Origin: Certhia americana
Taxonomy: Eukaryota; Chordata; Aves; Passeriformes; Certhiidae
DNA: 64,000 nt
Assembly (NCBI GenBank): GCA_018697195.1
Contig: CM031879.1
Coordinates: 36,815,408-36,879,407, forward strand
Direction: 5' to 3'
The position numbers and the translations under genes are program-made. Shown piece after piece: positions 36,601 to 48,500 of this stretch; the first letter of the stretch is position 1, and every line of letters begins with the position of its first letter. The notes under the pieces are model-generated. The model searched no databases, had not been told where the DNA came from, and was given only the letters and a program-made list of their open reading frames with translations.

Positions 36601-39135
36601 TTGTCACTGCTAGTCCCTTTTCTACAGTGTCCAAAGTGAGCCATCTGGACCTTTTCCTTGAGAATTCTGTTTCTTCCAAGGTTTCATGCTATAACCTATT
36701 TCACTTTGCTGCTTGATTTACTTGTTGGATCTTGTAACTGCACTTACATTATCAGGGGCTTGCTTTTGTGACCAAGTGTGCACATTTGAAGGGAGTGTAA
36801 TCTATGAAGACTCTTCTAAAATAAAAAGTTAGTTAAAAAAAAACAAACAGGAGAGACTTTTGATCAGACATTCTGTACTTCCATTTTGTAAGACAAAACA
36901 CACACTGATCACAGAATAAAGAATCACGCAATAGGGCACTTGTCTGTTCATATCTTATTGTTTTAAAATATTTTTTTTTCAAAGTTGCAGTAGGTACAAT
37001 CATGAAGATGGTTCTGCCTTCTCTCTCAAGGCTTTTAGCACCTATTTAATTCTAGTTTGGCTGCTGTGTTCATGGGCATGAAATTCTTTCAGACAACAAA
37101 GGAATTACTCTGCTTGTCTGATCAATGGTATAGTTGTTAAAGCACTTAGGTTTATATTGACTGGATGTATAGATAACATTTTGCAAGTCTGAAACAGGTA
37201 CTTCTGCAATAAGCCTTTTGCTTGAAAGGGTTGGGAGAGCTCTGCCTCTCCTGTCTGCTCTTGATATTTTATCCCAAAAGTAGTGCACAGACTTCGGGGT
37301 ACAGCAGTACTTGGTGTGCATACATATTCATGTGACAGTCTCCAAAGTGCCATAAGGGCTGACGTGTTACCTCCAGCTTTTCTTCCCCTTCCTTATATTT
37401 CCTTGCTGCACCATGTATTCCTAGCCTGCTTCTACAAACTGAGTTCTAGGAGCTTCTTGTTCACTTCCTACTCCTTTGCCTAATTGTGGCAGAATCATCT
37501 TCATATTGTGGGGTCAAATGGACCCTGATTTGCAAATATAAGAGAAAAAGATTATTTTCTTTCCTGATTATACCTATTTGCAGGCTTGAATTTTTCTGTT
37601 TTTTTCTTTAACCATGTATTTATCAAAAATGCAGTGAACTAGTAATGTCAGACAGCTGTGGTAGCAATGAAATTTCATGTTTAAAGAAAAAAAATAGGTG
37701 CTCAACAAACCAGTATTGCAATTCCCCAGTGTGAACTCTGTTTGCTCTATGCATGTGGAGGAGTAATGCTTGCATCATTCTAGATCCCAGCTATGTATAT
37801 AGGTTGCTAATTCTACCCACTTGCTGCTGTGGCTTAACTGAAGTTGGGACCGGTCTATGTCATCAATTTCTGCATCCATATGGTTCTGTCACTAGTACTA
37901 TTGTGGCACTTTTTGAGGCTTACTGTATTCATTCCTTAGTTGCAAAGAAAAGGAATTTGTTGGATTTGAGATCTCCATGTACAGACAGCATTGTGGTGGC
38001 CTTAAAATTGTCTGAAGTCCGTTAGTGTGGGAATTGGGATTAGAGATTCTGTCGTTACAGTTTTCCAGGTTTTCCTGAATTTGAAAGACATTAGTTTAGC
38101 TCATAACCCACATTTATGCTGTCCTTGTTTTATCCACAGAGTTTTAAATCATTTTGGTTGCTGTGAAAAGTATACAGTGAACCTTACAAGCTTTCATTGT
38201 AAATATTGATATGGGTAAGATGCTATTATCTGAGGTCGTTGCCCATAAATGAGATCATATTGTGTTTCTCTCAGGCTTATGGAAATATTCACAATCCAAA
38301 CCAGGTACCAAAGCTGGAAACCCACTTCACTGTGTTTATATTCTTCTTATACTGGTTGTTTTTGAGTCTTAAATTCAATTAGGGAAAAGCATATGGTGCT
38401 GTGGCTTGTTATTTTCATATTGTTTTACTAAGAGAACTGCAAGCATCAACTTTCTCATAATATCTACCACAAAAATGTAGAGAATGTTTATATTAGTGAG
38501 ATATATATGTCTGTTAGAGATTCTGCAGTACAAATGAGAGTAATCTGCATAAAAAGCATTTTTCTCTGTAGCTCATTAGGAGAGTGTACTGTCAAGACAA
38601 ACATGATTACTGACAAATAGGAGAAGCAGCACAGAAAAGGCAGGAGCCACTTAAGAATCATCTCTATAAAGTCTCAAAAGGACTTCAAATAGCCTTTCCT
38701 AAGTTGAAGAAGTGTTAGCAGCACTGTCTCTGTCATTTATGTTCTGCTCCATTACATCCTCTTTAAAAGTAATAAAGTTATGAAGTTGCTTAGATGGAGA
38801 GAATCTTTTGATTGGTATATAAGCATTGTACATGAATAGGTTAATGACTGTGAACTTCCCAGCTGGAAGTTTCTAACACTAACTTACAGTTTCCATCAGA
38901 GATCAAAGTAATTTACTAACATAAATTATTTATACACAGGGCTGGAAGAAATTAATAATAACAATAAGGCATCTCCATGGGATAATCACCATACCAGCAG
39001 CTCTCATCTGTACCGTGCAGCCCTGCAGGGGTTTGTAATTATCTCCTGCAAACCACACCTTTAGTGATTGGGTTTTTTTGCTTCATTGCAGTGCTGCCGC
39101 TGCCAGTGTTTTGTCTGACAAATACGTTTTGAATT

Positions 39136-39154
39136 AAAAAAAAAAAAAAAAAAA
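39136..39154 (+). repeat. A19 homopolymer
   Basis: Nineteen consecutive A follow GAATT. The tract lies 21 bases upstream of a 43-bp tandem duplication. No flanking target-site duplication was seen, so it is called a homopolymer and not a retroposon tail. Confidence 0.92.
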
Positions 39155-39175
39155 GTATGGCAGTCGTGCTAAGAG

Positions 39176-39261
39176 AAAAGGTAACAGGTACAAGATGTAT
39201 TGTAGAAATGCAGTTGATAAAAGGTAACAGGTACAAGATGTATTGTAGAAATGCAGTTGAT
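39176..39261 (+). repeat. Exact 43-bp tandem duplication
   Basis: Two head-to-tail copies of a 43-base unit, at 39176-39218 and 39219-39261, are identical. Each begins AAAAGGTAACAGGTACAAGA and ends GCAGTTGAT. The lack of any mismatch indicates a recent duplication or an assembly artefact. It lies in the C2A-C2B intron and has no effect on coding. Confidence 0.95.
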
Positions 39262-39711
39262 ATAGATTTTTATACCAACAAAAAAAGTACTAAACTTGAT
39301 TCTGGAGGCATTTAATGAGGTGCCTACGTTTTTTCTTCAGGTTATTCACTGGAATTAGCCCATCATCTTCTGCAATTTCCCATGGCTTCCTGGTGATCTA
39401 TGGAAAACTGGCTGTTTGCGTAATGCTGCCTTCTTTGTGTTTCCTGCAGCTAAAATTACATTAAAAGAGACTAAAAAAGCATTAAACGCCCTCTTAAAAT
39501 TACTCTTCTGTATAGACAATTGCAGTATTTGCACAGAAGCATAACATGATTGCAAATGAAGAAATGCTAGTGAGAGGTGATGGTCTCCGTGGCAATAGCT
39601 GTTGACTGTAAAGTACTTCCTTCAGCTACTGCTGAAGCAGTCAGATCAGAAGTAGTAATCCTAACACTATTTTGTGCTTTCTAAACACACTCTTGTCTTA
39701 ACACAAGATTT

Positions 39712-39728
39712 AAAAAAAAAAAAAAAAA
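39712..39728 (+). repeat. A17 homopolymer
   Basis: Seventeen A in a row follow GATTT and lead into GAGAAAAAGCC. No target-site duplication is evident. Confidence 0.9.
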
Positions 39729-40459
39729 GAGAAAAAGCCAACAATTCTTTTTTTAAATCAAAAATAAAACCAAACAAAAGCTAAAGAAACCCTTACAAAC
39801 ATCCTCTGAAAGGAACAATTAGAAGCATGGTACTGATTTAAAATGGGACAACAGTTCCTATGCTGCTACAACTAAAGCTCTGCCTAATTAATCTAGAGTT
39901 GAGGCAGAGCCCTTGAATATTGGGTAATATGTAGGTACAAAGATCTCTAAGATGGAGGGACTAAAATAAACTTTCATATATACCTTGTTTCAGTCTTCAC
40001 AGAGCTCCATGAGTCCACAGACAAATTAAAGCCAACTCTGCAATGTAGTAGAGCAGTGTCTATGGAGAAGACCGGGGGGTTGGGTGACCTGTGATCATGA
40101 TAACACAAATCAATAAGCAATTGATTTCTTTCATTCTGAACAACCTGCAAGTGATAGATCAACTTCACTGTTACCCTACCCAATATGGACTTGCAAAATC
40201 AAATGTCAGGTGAACAGGAGCATGTTTTGCTGTCACTGTGCCATTTGAAGCTCAGCTAAAGCCAGGCATGAGCTATGCAGGTTGCATGGCTGAAATCCAT
40301 ATTTTCAGAATCTGGATCTGTGCTGGGATTTAGGACAGTATATGCAGTCTGGGAGGAATAGTAAATTATTTCATGGTAGTGCAGTCCATGTTCTGAAAGA
40401 CATCTAGGGTAGTTCTAGATATGAGTAAATTTTTTAATATTTGTGTAAGTCCTTTTGAA

Positions 40460-40700
40460 CAAGGTAATAACATCATTCTGGCCCTTCTGGGTCAGATAGA
40501 GGTCTCTTTGCCAACTACTCACTTTGCAATCTGAAGATTCCTAATCTGTTTACACGTTCCTTCTGCAGAAACTGTGTCATATCCTTGCTTATTCCTGCTG
40601 CTTTTCTTGGAATCTGTCCCAATTCTACCATATCCTTATGAGGTGAGGAGGACACCATGAGTTTTCAAGATACTGGCACAAGTGCATTCTGACAGCATTT
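40460..40700. mobile_element. Possible ancient CR1/L3-like LINE remnant
   Basis: The block contains CTTCTGGGTCAGATAGAGGT, then TTGGAATCTGTCCCAATTC and CCATATCCTTATGAGGTGAG over about 240 bases. These phrases loosely resemble antisense portions of amniote CR1/L3 retroposons as I remember them. Divergence is high, the ends cannot be set, and no open frame survives. If correct it is a fossil fragment typical of sauropsid genomes. Confidence 0.3.
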
Positions 40701-42048
40701 TTATACAATACACACATTTAACATCACGAACTATTTTATTTGTTCTGTCTGAGCATTTCTTAACTACGTGTAACTATGTTTGTTCTCTATGTTTCCTGAC
40801 CTCTGGGGATCACTGAGATGATGTCTGGCAGAGAGCTATCTATTTCTATCCCTGGATTTCAGTTCCAACTTGAAATAATCATTTTAGGATCTGTCACTTT
40901 ATCAATAAAGTCCTTTGCACGTGGACTGTCTATTCTGTAGGAAATATCCACAACATCCATGAACATGGGAGCGAGTTGCTCTCAGTTGTGTTTAAGAAAA
41001 CACTGGAAGCAAAAAGATAAAGTAGTAGAAATGTACTTTGTACTCTACTGTCAGAATAAATTGTAGAAGTAGACATATGCCATAAGAACTAATGCCTTTG
41101 AAAGAGAAGCAAAACGGTCTGAAATTCTTTATTGTTCTGCTTGGTCTGAACTCATCCTTCTTGTCTCAAAACCATCGTTGTTAGTCCCCCCAATATACCC
41201 CCATAAGCCTTGAAGGACAGGAGGAAAGCAGCTTGGATGATCCAACTCATCATTTCTAAGCAATATCCTCCCTCTCTCATCTGCAAGTTCCTATCTGTTA
41301 TTCATACTTTCAGAACAAAGTTCCTGTAATTCTGAACATCATACAGCTTTTCCCTCTTTGCCAGGACTGTTAGGAAAATACTACATGGTGAATAGCAAAA
41401 GGCTGCATTTGGCAGGATCTCAGATGATGGGCTGCAAGGCAAAACCAAATCCTTCCAACTATTCCTTATGTTAGGAGGGATGTACTGTGTCCTTTCATGG
41501 TCTCTGCCTTTTTTTTTTTTCCCTCTTCTGATAGGAGGGATAGGGTTTTTTTTATACTCAATACTTTGTACTTTGTGGGATTTTTATACTTTTTGCTTTT
41601 GTGACAGAGAATATGAGAAAGATCCATATTACTGTGTTACAGGAAACAGCCTAGTAGCTGTGTGTGCATGTTTCTTAACAGATTTCCACTGAAATGCAGC
41701 CTGGAGAAAACAAAAACATCCTGCCTTAGTTTAAAGAGCAAACAGTATTTGTGGGACCCCTATTGTCAGGGGTGAAATTCTGAGAAGTACCACTTACTTT
41801 CTGGCCTGCACATGTCTTGTCATTTTGTTCTGTACAGCATAGTTGCTGCAACAGAGGTTATCAAAGATTTAATCTGGACAATTTGTGGTAGTTTTCTCAA
41901 TATTGTTCATATGAATGTTTTCTTAAGCAGTATAAGTTGGAGATGTAATCTGCTAATTTTCTGTAGGGCTTTCAAAATTACTTTATTTAAAAGGTAAAAA
42001 AAAAAAAAGACATTAAAGTAAAACATCATGTCTTGTTTGCTTTCACAG

Positions 42049-42166
42049 CAAGAAAAGCTGGGTGATATCTGCTTCTCCCTCCGTTATGTGCCTACTGCTG
42101 GCAAACTGACTGTCGTCATTCTGGAGGCAAAGAACCTGAAGAAGATGGATGTCGGTGGACTATCAG
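42049..42166 (+). CDS. SYT1: SYT1 exon E: start of C2B domain up to calcium loop 1
   Basis: This exon is 118 bases, 39 codons plus one base, phase 0 in and phase 1 out. It encodes [20 protein letters not shown], then [19 protein letters not shown], the opening strands of C2B. It includes the first calcium ligand of loop 1 (rat Asp303, in KKMDVGG). The exon ends after a single G, so the next conserved Asp codon (rat Asp309) is split across the intron. C2B binds calcium, phosphoinositide and the SNARE complex; its polybasic strand, remaining ligands and C-terminus lie in exons beyond the window. The acceptor is TTTCACAG and the donor G/GTATGT is good. Identity with SYT1 over SYT2 is supported by DICFSL and TVVILEA. 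It corresponds to about human residues 271-309. Confidence 0.97.
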
Positions 42167-43479
42167 GTATGTGTGTGAAAATCTGCTTAAAGATTTTGCA
42201 GGCTTGTAAAGGCAGAAAATCAACTAGTTTTCTGTTGGAGGTCTCTTGGCTGAGAAGGTAAAGGCTCTTGCTCCCTGTCTGAAAGATGTGATTTATGTTT
42301 TCTTGAAAGTTGAGGCATGACTGCGAATATCAGAACTAATTCTAGCTTGAAAAAATTTAAAAATCACAATACTTTGCCTTCCACTACAAGACAGGTCTGA
42401 AGTGTTACTCAATCAGATGACAGTGCAAGCTCTCTGTACTTTCCTTCTCTCCTGTTGCCTAGAGATAAATACAGACTATTCAGGCAAGAGAAAAAAATCT
42501 TACTACAGTTCCTATTGTCTGTTTAATCTCACAAAATGTGAGCATTTCACTGCAATGTTGCAGATAATAGGTAATAGAAGAACTAACTACAGGTTGCCAT
42601 GCTGACTGCTGTTTGAGGTGTTAGGAAGATTGTTTCTACATTTGAAGGGCTCAGGTGTGATTGCTTACATGTGCAGAGCTAGAGGTGTTCTGCATTTGTA
42701 TGCACACCAGAAAGCAAAATGACAGCCTTGCACGTGTGGTAAGGTGGTGAGGCTGATACATCCAACGTGCTCAGTACCTGCCAATAGCCCTGGTTACCTT
42801 TCCATGGGATGAGGCTGTGCACACTGTGTGTGACAGGGTGTGTGCCACCTCTGAGGGATGCTGCAGTCAGTACACGTGGCACCTGGGCTGTGTCCCAGCA
42901 ACCTGGTGCAGCTCCCTGTAGGTTTCTGTTCTCTACTGCATCTGGAATTTGGACACAAATTACTGTCTAGATTGCCAATTAGTTGAGACCAAATTAAATA
43001 ACAAGATGCTTTATAAGGTGAGGTCTTTCCAGGAGAATTTTAGTTTGTATGCCTTCTGTTTAGAAGAAGCAGTTGCTGCCCACCATTGAGAATGAGGCTA
43101 TTTCCAGCACAGTTCTAGGACCAAAAACTTTTACAGCTGCCACTAACACATAGATGATGTAATTGCTCATTTTGACTTACCAAGTGGCAAGAAAAAAAGT
43201 AGTTTGCCCTTATTTTCTTATAATCTTAGCACAAGGTAATAGCTTTATGAAAAATAATGAGAAATGGGAACTTACTAAAAGCAACTGAGAAGGTTTTATT
43301 TACCACTCTCAATGAATAATATTAGTGAGAGGAAATGAAACCTTCTATCAATAACCAGGTGTTTGTTTTTTTTTTTGTTTCACTTGCATCTAAAGTCATC
43401 CACTGCACATCAACAGACATAAAAGTAAAGGACATACAAGTGTTGTTGTAGTCATTACTCAGTAAAGTCTAGCCTTTTC

Positions 43480-43620
43480 TTGTCCGCAATGGACACTCGA
43501 TTAAGACACACCACTAACAGTTTCCCTAATGCTCATAATGGACACATTGCAAATTAATGTTCATAAGCACATTTACTCCTAATGGTTTCCTAATGAAAGA
43601 TTAGATTCTCATAATGACAA
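43480..43620. promoter_or_regulatory. Candidate homeodomain-type regulatory element (TAATG cluster)
   Basis: Six copies of TAATG occur on the + strand within 90 bases, starting at 43527, 43536, 43555, 43580, 43591 and 43612. TAAT is the core recognised by many homeodomain factors. The 9-mer AATGGACAC also occurs twice (43488-43496 and 43537-43545), and CTCATAATG occurs twice. The density is far above what AT-rich composition alone would give. Enhancer function is inference; SYT1 would be the nearest candidate target. Confidence 0.4.
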
Positions 43621-45419
43621 AGCATGGGGATTTTTGACTGAGGGTTAGCTCTGACAGCCAGAGCATCTATATTCTTTTCCAAACTTCATGAGAAATGTGA
43701 TAGATAATGGATACTCAGCTTATAAGAAATGAAAGAGAGGGGCAGGGAAAGTACTAATGAACTGAAGAGCTTCTACAAACTTCAGATGGAAAATATAGTA
43801 CATTATGTTGGAAATAACTATGAGGAAATGAATGGACTTAATCTTCTCTGTGTTCTGAGGCACATAGAGGACATTTAAATTTAGAGAGAGAGAGGTTTTG
43901 TTCCCCTTTTTTAGGGCCAAGACAAACCTGAAACATCATGTTCTCTTGGAGACAAACAAACCCAACAGGATACCATAGTTGTAGCAGGCATTCAAAAGTC
44001 ACTGACAGTGATAAGAGGCAGTTAGTATGGTATTCCTGAGGCAGTAATTATAGATGAAATAAGGTTGGTTTAAAGTAGATCCAGTATCTTTCATTAGGGA
44101 ATTTATCTTTTGAATAAATTATGCAGGAACAACTTTTGAAATCAAGCTGAGATTCTGTTGTCATTATTCACACTAAATAATGCTTACCCTCTAAGTGCTA
44201 ACGAAGGTGACAGGATTTTATCTTGATTAGCAAATATTTCCCCCTAGTTTTCTTACTTTCTCTAGATACTAAAATTTCATATTATAAAACTGAAAATTTT
44301 GCATGGCAGTGGAGGTGGGAAAAGGTTAACAATCAAATGTAAACTCCAACTGAATGTTTCCGATACATTCAACAGCACCATTAACAAGAAGTGAAAATGC
44401 TGTGGTTGACATAGATGGGGTAAACGATCTTAGCAGTTTGTCAAAAATAGGCAAAAAATACCTTTTTTGTTGTTGTTTTGAGTTTGGGATATATCTTTTA
44501 GTTATTCTTTCCTATTTTTGAGAAGATGCTGGAAAAGCAGAACGCAGACGTTTGGAAAGGGTTCTGCTTTTCTCTTGCACCTATCCTTTATGCCTCTGTG
44601 AAGTTTACGTGACTCACAGAGGGGAGCAAGGCCCTGGCTCCTGCAGAGGGAGCACTGAGAAGCATTCACAGCACAGTGGTGGGCAACTTTGTGGCTTCCT
44701 TCTGGCTGTTTCTCTCTCCATCTCAAGTATTACTGCTGCTAGTAAATATCTGCTGTACCTTTGCACCTCAAAAATGTGGGAGGTTTCAGCATTTACATCA
44801 TCTTTAGTCCCAATACAAAAAAACAGTCACAGTGGCTCCATAGTCATCTGAATTTCTACTACTCTATATAAATTTATTAAATCCATAAATGTGGTCAATT
44901 GGGTTTAAATACATGCTTGATTTTCTTTTAATATGTATATTTATGTTATGCAGATAAAGAGAGCCCTGTTAGAAAAGTACCCAGAGCAAGAGAGATTGAA
45001 GTATATTGAGAGGACCACCTTTCCTAGCATTTTTACAGGGCCTCAGCTGGTAAACCTTAATCCTCCTAGTCAGCATCTATATCATACTGAATGGTTAATA
45101 CAGCTGTTTAAAAACACACTTTATAAAAACATTTATCACTAGCATTTTTCATAAATTTCATTAGCAGTCAAAAGCCAATCATAAATTACTTTGGAAACAG
45201 ACAATAAAAGACAACAAACTAATCATCCAGTTCGTTAGACTTACTGTAACAAGACCATATCATCCATCTGAGCAATAAGTCCCAGGTCTTAAACTTAATT
45301 TCGATTACAGGCTATGACTACAGCAAACCTTGGCTCAAACACTGAAACTATTTAGCCTGAATTCATCAAGTCACTGCAACAAGTGGAAATTATTACTTCT
45401 GGTGAGCAAGGGCCTCTGG

Positions 45420-45540
45420 CAAGCAATTATGCATATTCTAAAATGGCATTGTAATTATTTAAATTATATTCAAATGCATTGCTAATGAATCTGACATCTG
45501 GAAGGTGATGTGTAGGAATTAAGGATACAAAGCAATTATT
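45420..45540. promoter_or_regulatory. Candidate AT-rich conserved non-coding element
   Basis: The block has two ATGCAT motifs (45429-45434 and 45474-45479), AAGCAATTAT- or AGCAATTAT-type sequence near both ends and several TAAT/ATTA cores. These resemble POU and homeodomain sites. No coding frame fits. Whether it is conserved or active cannot be judged from one sequence. Confidence 0.25.
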
Positions 45541-48500
45541 TTTGTTTATCTGAACTTGGTGGTCTTGGGTGGCTTTATAAACATACTTCACCTAAAATGT
45601 CTATGAGACTTAGAAGCTTAGGTCTTACAGGGAACTTCGATTCCCAAGTTACTCCGTTGGTTTTGTTTTGTTTTAATTTCATCTAGGTGATTTGCAGAAT
45701 TGGAAGATTTCAAAAAGAGTTTATGGTTTAATCTTTCCAAACAGTCTTTAGAGATACAGTCCAGCTAATTCCTTGGTAAGGGCACAGTGCAGCTCACCAA
45801 TGCCATTCAGTCCACAATGGTTGTCTGTTAGTTATGATACTTCATTAGGTTTATGATCCCTTCCGCTCCAGAAAAGGACAGGAATTATTTGCAGCTCCAC
45901 TATGAGATATTCATTTAAATCAAAGCAGTATTGATTTCAGATACTGATTTAAATAAGTAAATTTGTTTTAATCTTATTTGTAGTTGTAATTTTAACTTAT
46001 TTTTTAAAGTGAAATTGGTTGTGTAACCCTCAGTGCATTTGAGTAGTAGCTAAAAAAGTAGTCTGTGGGATAAATATGCTGCTTCTTTTTCCTACACAGG
46101 AAAATTTGAAATACATACACACATTTGTACAAGCAGTTCTATAGATATCCATATATTTAGTCAGACTCTTCATTCAGTTCATTCAGTTTTGTTCCTAACA
46201 TAAAATAAAAACTTTTATTTCAACTTCCATCAACTTTCCCTGCTTTGACTGAGTCAATTGTTGAAATAAATTACCTGAACACCTTGAAAAGCATTTTCCC
46301 TCTATGCCTTCAGGAGTAGCTGGGGCTGGCTCCTTACCAGACTGTTGTTATAAGGTGTTTGGCCACTCAGGACCTTCAGTTTAGGTTCCTTATTTTTATT
46401 TTGATTTGGGTTTTTTAAGAACTTCAGTGGCTCTATATATTACAGTGAAATAGTGGTTTGTATCAAGAAGTCACCTTTAGTAGCTGATAATAAGTGTAAG
46501 CCTTAACACGCCTTGTCATCTTTTCAGGATTAATTCTAGAATGGGTTATTCCTTCTAAAAATCTTTGAAAGCTAATGTGCTTTTGTTCTCTTTGTATTAT
46601 TTTAGTATGCTTAGCTTTTAGTGAATATATTTACCAGGAATGTATCCTAGAAGTAAGCAATACACCCTCCTCTTGTGTCCTCAGTGCTGCTGCCTCTCAC
46701 CACTCCCCAGTTTCAGTGGGGAGTAGCTGCCCTAGCTGGCATGGGCTCAGGTATTGCCTTAGGAACTGTTGCCAAGTAACAGATACTGTAGCAGACCCTA
46801 AATTGTACAATTTAGTGCAAATTAATGCGTATAAAGAACTGCAAGGAAAATAGGATTGTCATTGGATCCATGTGCTCTTCCTTCTGCAGAAAGCTGCAGA
46901 TATAGTTGTGAAAAGAAAGCAGCCCTTAATCGGGCCCATTATGTGTGGAAGCTAATCTCAGTATTTATGAGTTATAAATAGAAAATACACAGCACCCCTT
47001 TGTATCTGCCAAGTAAATTCTCTGAACCATCTCTGGGGACCAAATGGTTCTATAGCAGGAATACAGCTAGTTTTCTACAATTCGAAAGATTGCATTCAAA
47101 TTCAAAAGGCTTGGTTCAGTGTCTTAGAAAATAATTGAGAAATTGAAAATTATTTGGAGACCAGCTCTTTGAAGACCAAGTGAATGCTCATTATTTAATC
47201 AGAGCATTTACTTTAATAACTTCATGAAAATGTAAGAAACCTTAAAAGCTGGCTAACACAAGTGCAATATTATGGGAAAAGAAATATACCATTAATGCCA
47301 TGGTTTTGCTTTAAGCCCTATTGTAAGGATAACTCAGCAAGTATTAGGGAAAACAGCCTTATTAAAAGATGAAAGTAAAAATAAACAACAAACCACCACC
47401 ACCACAGCTGCATTTTTAATTAGCCTAATCCTAAGGAATCCAGCAGAGATCAGTACCAACAAATATTTTAAGATCTCTACTTGGTGTGGAGGATTTCTAC
47501 ATTGTCTAACATCTCAGTATCTCTACTACACCAGCAGAACTTCCAACAGCAGATGGCTGCAGCAATGCATCTCTCACACTCACAAAGCTGTCACACAGCA
47601 TTGCACTAAATTCATTGTGTGCTCCTACAGCGGTGATGCCATCAGTAAGCAAAACTCCATCACATTAAAACCTTTCTCTCCTGCCTGAAAGAACACTCTT
47701 ATTGGTGACACCTTCTGTAACACTGGATGGTAGGTGGGGGGCTGCCTAAAGTGGTCCTTCCTCAATGGCTAATTAAGGTATTAGGGAGTCGTTTCTTCTA
47801 ATCTCAACTCAAGCCCCTGGCGTCAAGCCATCTTTTTCCTCAATTGAAAACCTGAAGAAGGAAGTGCCAAAATCAACATCTGTTCCAAAGTACAATGTAT
47901 CTGTCACAGAAACTATGTTAAAGGATACCTAGACTCTCATAATTGTCAGGTAGTTGTCCATTTTGTAGTGAGTCCACGATTTCCACTGCATCATATGCTT
48001 ACAATTATTTCACACAACAATATATTGTATTAAATGAACAGTCAAATTTGTTGACTCATATAAAGGAGCCGAGTCAAATTGTTCTGCTCTATTTTTTTCT
48101 CCTGTGCTTAAAATGAGGAAAATAAGACCATGATTTCTGATTGTCAGAGAAGTTATACTAAACCTACGGGCATTGCTGTGAGAAACCTTAGGACAATTAC
48201 TGTGCTGAAAAAGTGTCTTGGCTCAATAATGGTATGAATAGCTTCTTGATTTGAGAAAGGAAAGGTTATTTCATATAGACACTGACCAAAGGTACAGGTG
48301 GTCAGCACCCAGCTGGCTGGACTCTGCCAGTCAGTAGTCATCAGTTTCTGGCATTTCTATTGATTTCCTCCTACTTCCCTTCCCCAAAACAAAGAATAGG
48401 AAGACTTCTTATTCTTTGATTTGAATAGCCACATCTAAACAATGCATTTTGTGTTTGTATTCCTGATTAAATTATAGTAAGTTTTCAATTGGTTGCATAG

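Larger units (their letters stand above)
23407..42048 (+). other. SYT1: SYT1 intron between C2A and C2B
   Basis: This 18.6-kb phase-0 intron starts GTAAGA and ends TTTCACAG. It contains an (AAT)6 run (29013-29030), a T27 tract with flanking direct repeats (30605-30659), an A19 tract followed by a 43-bp tandem duplication (39136-39261), an A17 tract (39712-39728) and a possible decayed CR1/L3-like fragment (about 40460-40700). All three forward frames stay partly open at 33930-34370, but no protein resemblance was seen. No other gene is supported on either strand. Confidence 0.92.

Noticed and set aside
36905..36945. ATCACAGAATAAAGAATCAC, reminiscent of the repeated 3' end of CR1
   Set aside because: It is only a short imperfect match with no adjacent CR1 body, so chance similarity is likely.
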